Source of the DNA: Polyangiaceae bacterium
GTDB lineage: Bacteria > Myxococcota_A > Polyangia > Polyangiales > Polyangiaceae
DNA: 64,000 nucleotides
Reading direction: 5' to 3'
Assembly (NCBI GenBank): GCA_019637265.1
Contig: JAHBVY010000008.1
Coordinates: 1-64,000, forward strand
A program made the translations under genes and the position numbers. The notes under the pieces were generated by a model, which was not told where the DNA came from, ran no database searches, and saw only the letters and a list, made by a program, of their open reading frames with translations. Positions within the stretch are counted from its first letter, which is position 1, and each line of letters begins with the position of its first letter. This document shows, piece after piece, positions 63,601 through 64,000 of this stretch.

Positions 63601-64000
63601 CGTAGAGCTGACCACCGTCCCGGTACTCGATGAACAGGTCGCCATCGAGGTACATCAGCCCCGTGAGGTCCTTGGCTGCCCCGGGCAAGTCGTAGTCCTT
63701 CAGGCGCTTGGGCCCATCGAACACGATGGCCTTGCTCCCCGCGCGCAAGATGGGGTGCGCGAGCGTCCCGTGCTGCTCGACCTCCGCGCTCGGGCCGAGC
63801 TCGGCGAGCGCCGCCTCGAAGTCAGGCCAGCTGAGCTCATCGTAGACGCCGCCGCGCAGGGAGCGCGCGAGCGCCGCGCCGGGGCTCACGCGAGCGAGCG
63901 CCTCCACCACCTCCGGGAACTCAGTGAGGTACTCTGACTTGAGCTGCGTCAGCGCCGTCACCTCCGCCATGAAGTCGGGCAACGCGGCGCCGCTCAGCGC
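60638..64000 (-). CDS. Large uncharacterised protein of the MoxR-VWA cassette (partial at window edge)
   Basis: At least 1120 residues; the frame is open to the right edge, so the start lies outside the window. The N-terminal half has beta-propeller-like stretches (DGDLFIEYRDGGQLYAVWA, YGGRDQELVRIDGVRW). The C-terminal half is helical with a winged-helix-like LYLQMLTLPNPNKKLI...VNGWKPARYQQACNALVKQELL and a basic tail (AKRGAKKKS). Similar proteins are annotated as DNA-binding in actinobacterial MoxR/SWIM/VWA clusters. It is the first gene of the four. Confidence 0.7.
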   Translation of the reverse strand, partial: ALSGAALPDFMAEVTALTQLKSEYLTEFPEVVEALARVSPGAALARSLRGGVYDELSWPDFEAALAELGPSAEVEQHGTLAHPILRAGSKAIVFDGPKRLKDYDLPGAAKDLTGLMYLDGDLFIEYRDGGQLYAVWASKPKAPFETEQAYRGNGIHDAVPLPGGGVTLGEGPALHAGDTPKKVPHSAFVSDGERFWSKHSTYERFRLLELDPRTGRKGRASWPDFVREASEATDGYQIQTVFLQPLPNARGSLFGLKDGLVGYYRRVYAADRYGGRDQELVRIDGVRWMGPHVDMLADWPGLSKPVGVRAWHAWHASNEEVAVLVGGGGGRTCVFGVGGLKTAGFRVIPRGAWLHYLGVRDGAASEVLRGISDEATTLLLTLAREALSDEELDDDREAPPGAALEALKQHLPQLTNEVIRAGAARVVVQAARAAQELARLQGSSEGGGTGPSCAAVKAALPQLPTDGWGNGYIVPDMARVARAFDGGPIERLSDSSVAWERALDSLARLACFVASRARDDAHRETLVALLEGFAASGLMGRSYTHAKLKVPEKSPLLTRPKDKKAWIASVDGARWLLRMDAYQYDDLKTVHVLLEGQLRVPKDATLEAQRSFTVEDDRAFVAELLRELAARGPAPWDSGAPEKVAQATTLSVAEATLVLMGLPHLNDWQHDFLGKELRAEVGLKVADAKRARDLLKALPDEQRLELVAGAGGVTTPAAFWAPADAEDSVAASLTRTAQRLFGDSVALREDLVTLLDKHANALPLGVRGSLMLLLTAGDAQCSRLTLPAKLPQVGDATLLGSSDDAFGREVIESVAFLVPFLSTQLPVGDAYRSALPALYRRVRALLEDPALLVDLGNLWTTDEKASRALFERVGGKPIEVTLDKEQRTGRDNGTVIALTAKYSVALHVRTARLRTHRAEVQPYFDSSSDGEGGLHVQHVARRAAYLMSDACEALIARIEDTEVEAGGYELNPQQSAKELVTTSAAKLGVDADAAALYLQMLTLPNPNKKLICEVNGWKPARYQQACNALVKQELLIEGKRERAGRDVFLPGAWEKGAGRVPMEAYRAKLYELGTYEVQSLLSVPAHQAFQAAWARWMAGDKPGFEDVEKKPAKRGAKKKS

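Overview
The window is GC-rich, densely coded, and reads as a myxobacterium-like genome (Myxococcota, probably Polyangia). The evidence is Gly/Ser/Thr-rich linkers after lipoboxes, a Cys-rich surface-protein tail at the left edge, a C-terminus resembling the MYXO-CTERM sorting tail on a multihaem cytochrome, and a SWIM/MoxR/VWA cassette. I saw no rRNA, tRNA, CRISPR array or transposase. The assignment is inferred from protein style, not from a marker gene.

Layout. 1-153: tail of a Cys-rich protein. 395-4126 (minus): catecholate-siderophore-type ABC importer (binding protein, two permeases, ATPase). 4422-8884: TraB-family membrane protein, a hemerythrin-like protein and two tandem CorC/HlyC-type proteins. 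8967-12412: peroxide defence, ahpC and ahpF divergent from oxyR. 12563-15111: msrB and a CAT-type amino-acid permease. 15691-20432: an unusual locus with an all-helical unknown protein, an ABC ATPase fused to a DUSP23-like phosphatase, a small Roadblock-like protein, and a ferredoxin/reductase/truncated-globin fusion. 20703-23904: Fur-box-preceded HmuY-type lipoprotein and a pentahaem cytochrome. 24151-29702: katA, sbcD, sbcC. 29891-35995: small lipoproteins, LysE and MntP exporters, class III alcohol dehydrogenase, and an AraC regulator divergent from a thioredoxin-reductase-like flavoprotein. 36147-37975: a frameshifted beta-lactamase-like membrane protein whose C-terminus is the end of MetE. 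38069-42640: GST, Sel1-repeat protein, DsbA/FrnE, MFS exporter, GFA enzyme. 42840-48015: a broken RHH antitoxin and a DUF4011-helicase-Vsr giant (Hhe-like, candidate phage defence). 48080-49612: two-domain lipoprotein. 50170-53806: heterodimeric ABC exporter behind a Fur box, first subunit frameshifted. 53858 to the right edge (minus): four coupled genes, a large DNA-binding-like protein, MoxR ATPase, a DUF5682-VWA fusion and a SWIM protein.

Themes. Iron and haem (importer, HmuY/cytochrome pair, Fur-boxed exporter) and oxidative stress (AhpCF, OxyR, KatA, MsrB, GST, FrmA) dominate. The strongest candidates for undescribed biology are the ABC-phosphatase locus at 15.7-20.4 kb and the four-gene cassette at 53.9-64 kb. 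A C-rich motif (CCAACCCCC followed by A-rich sequence) recurs about 17 times, mostly between genes. Three genes carry apparent single-base frameshifts, so either decay or sequence error should be considered.
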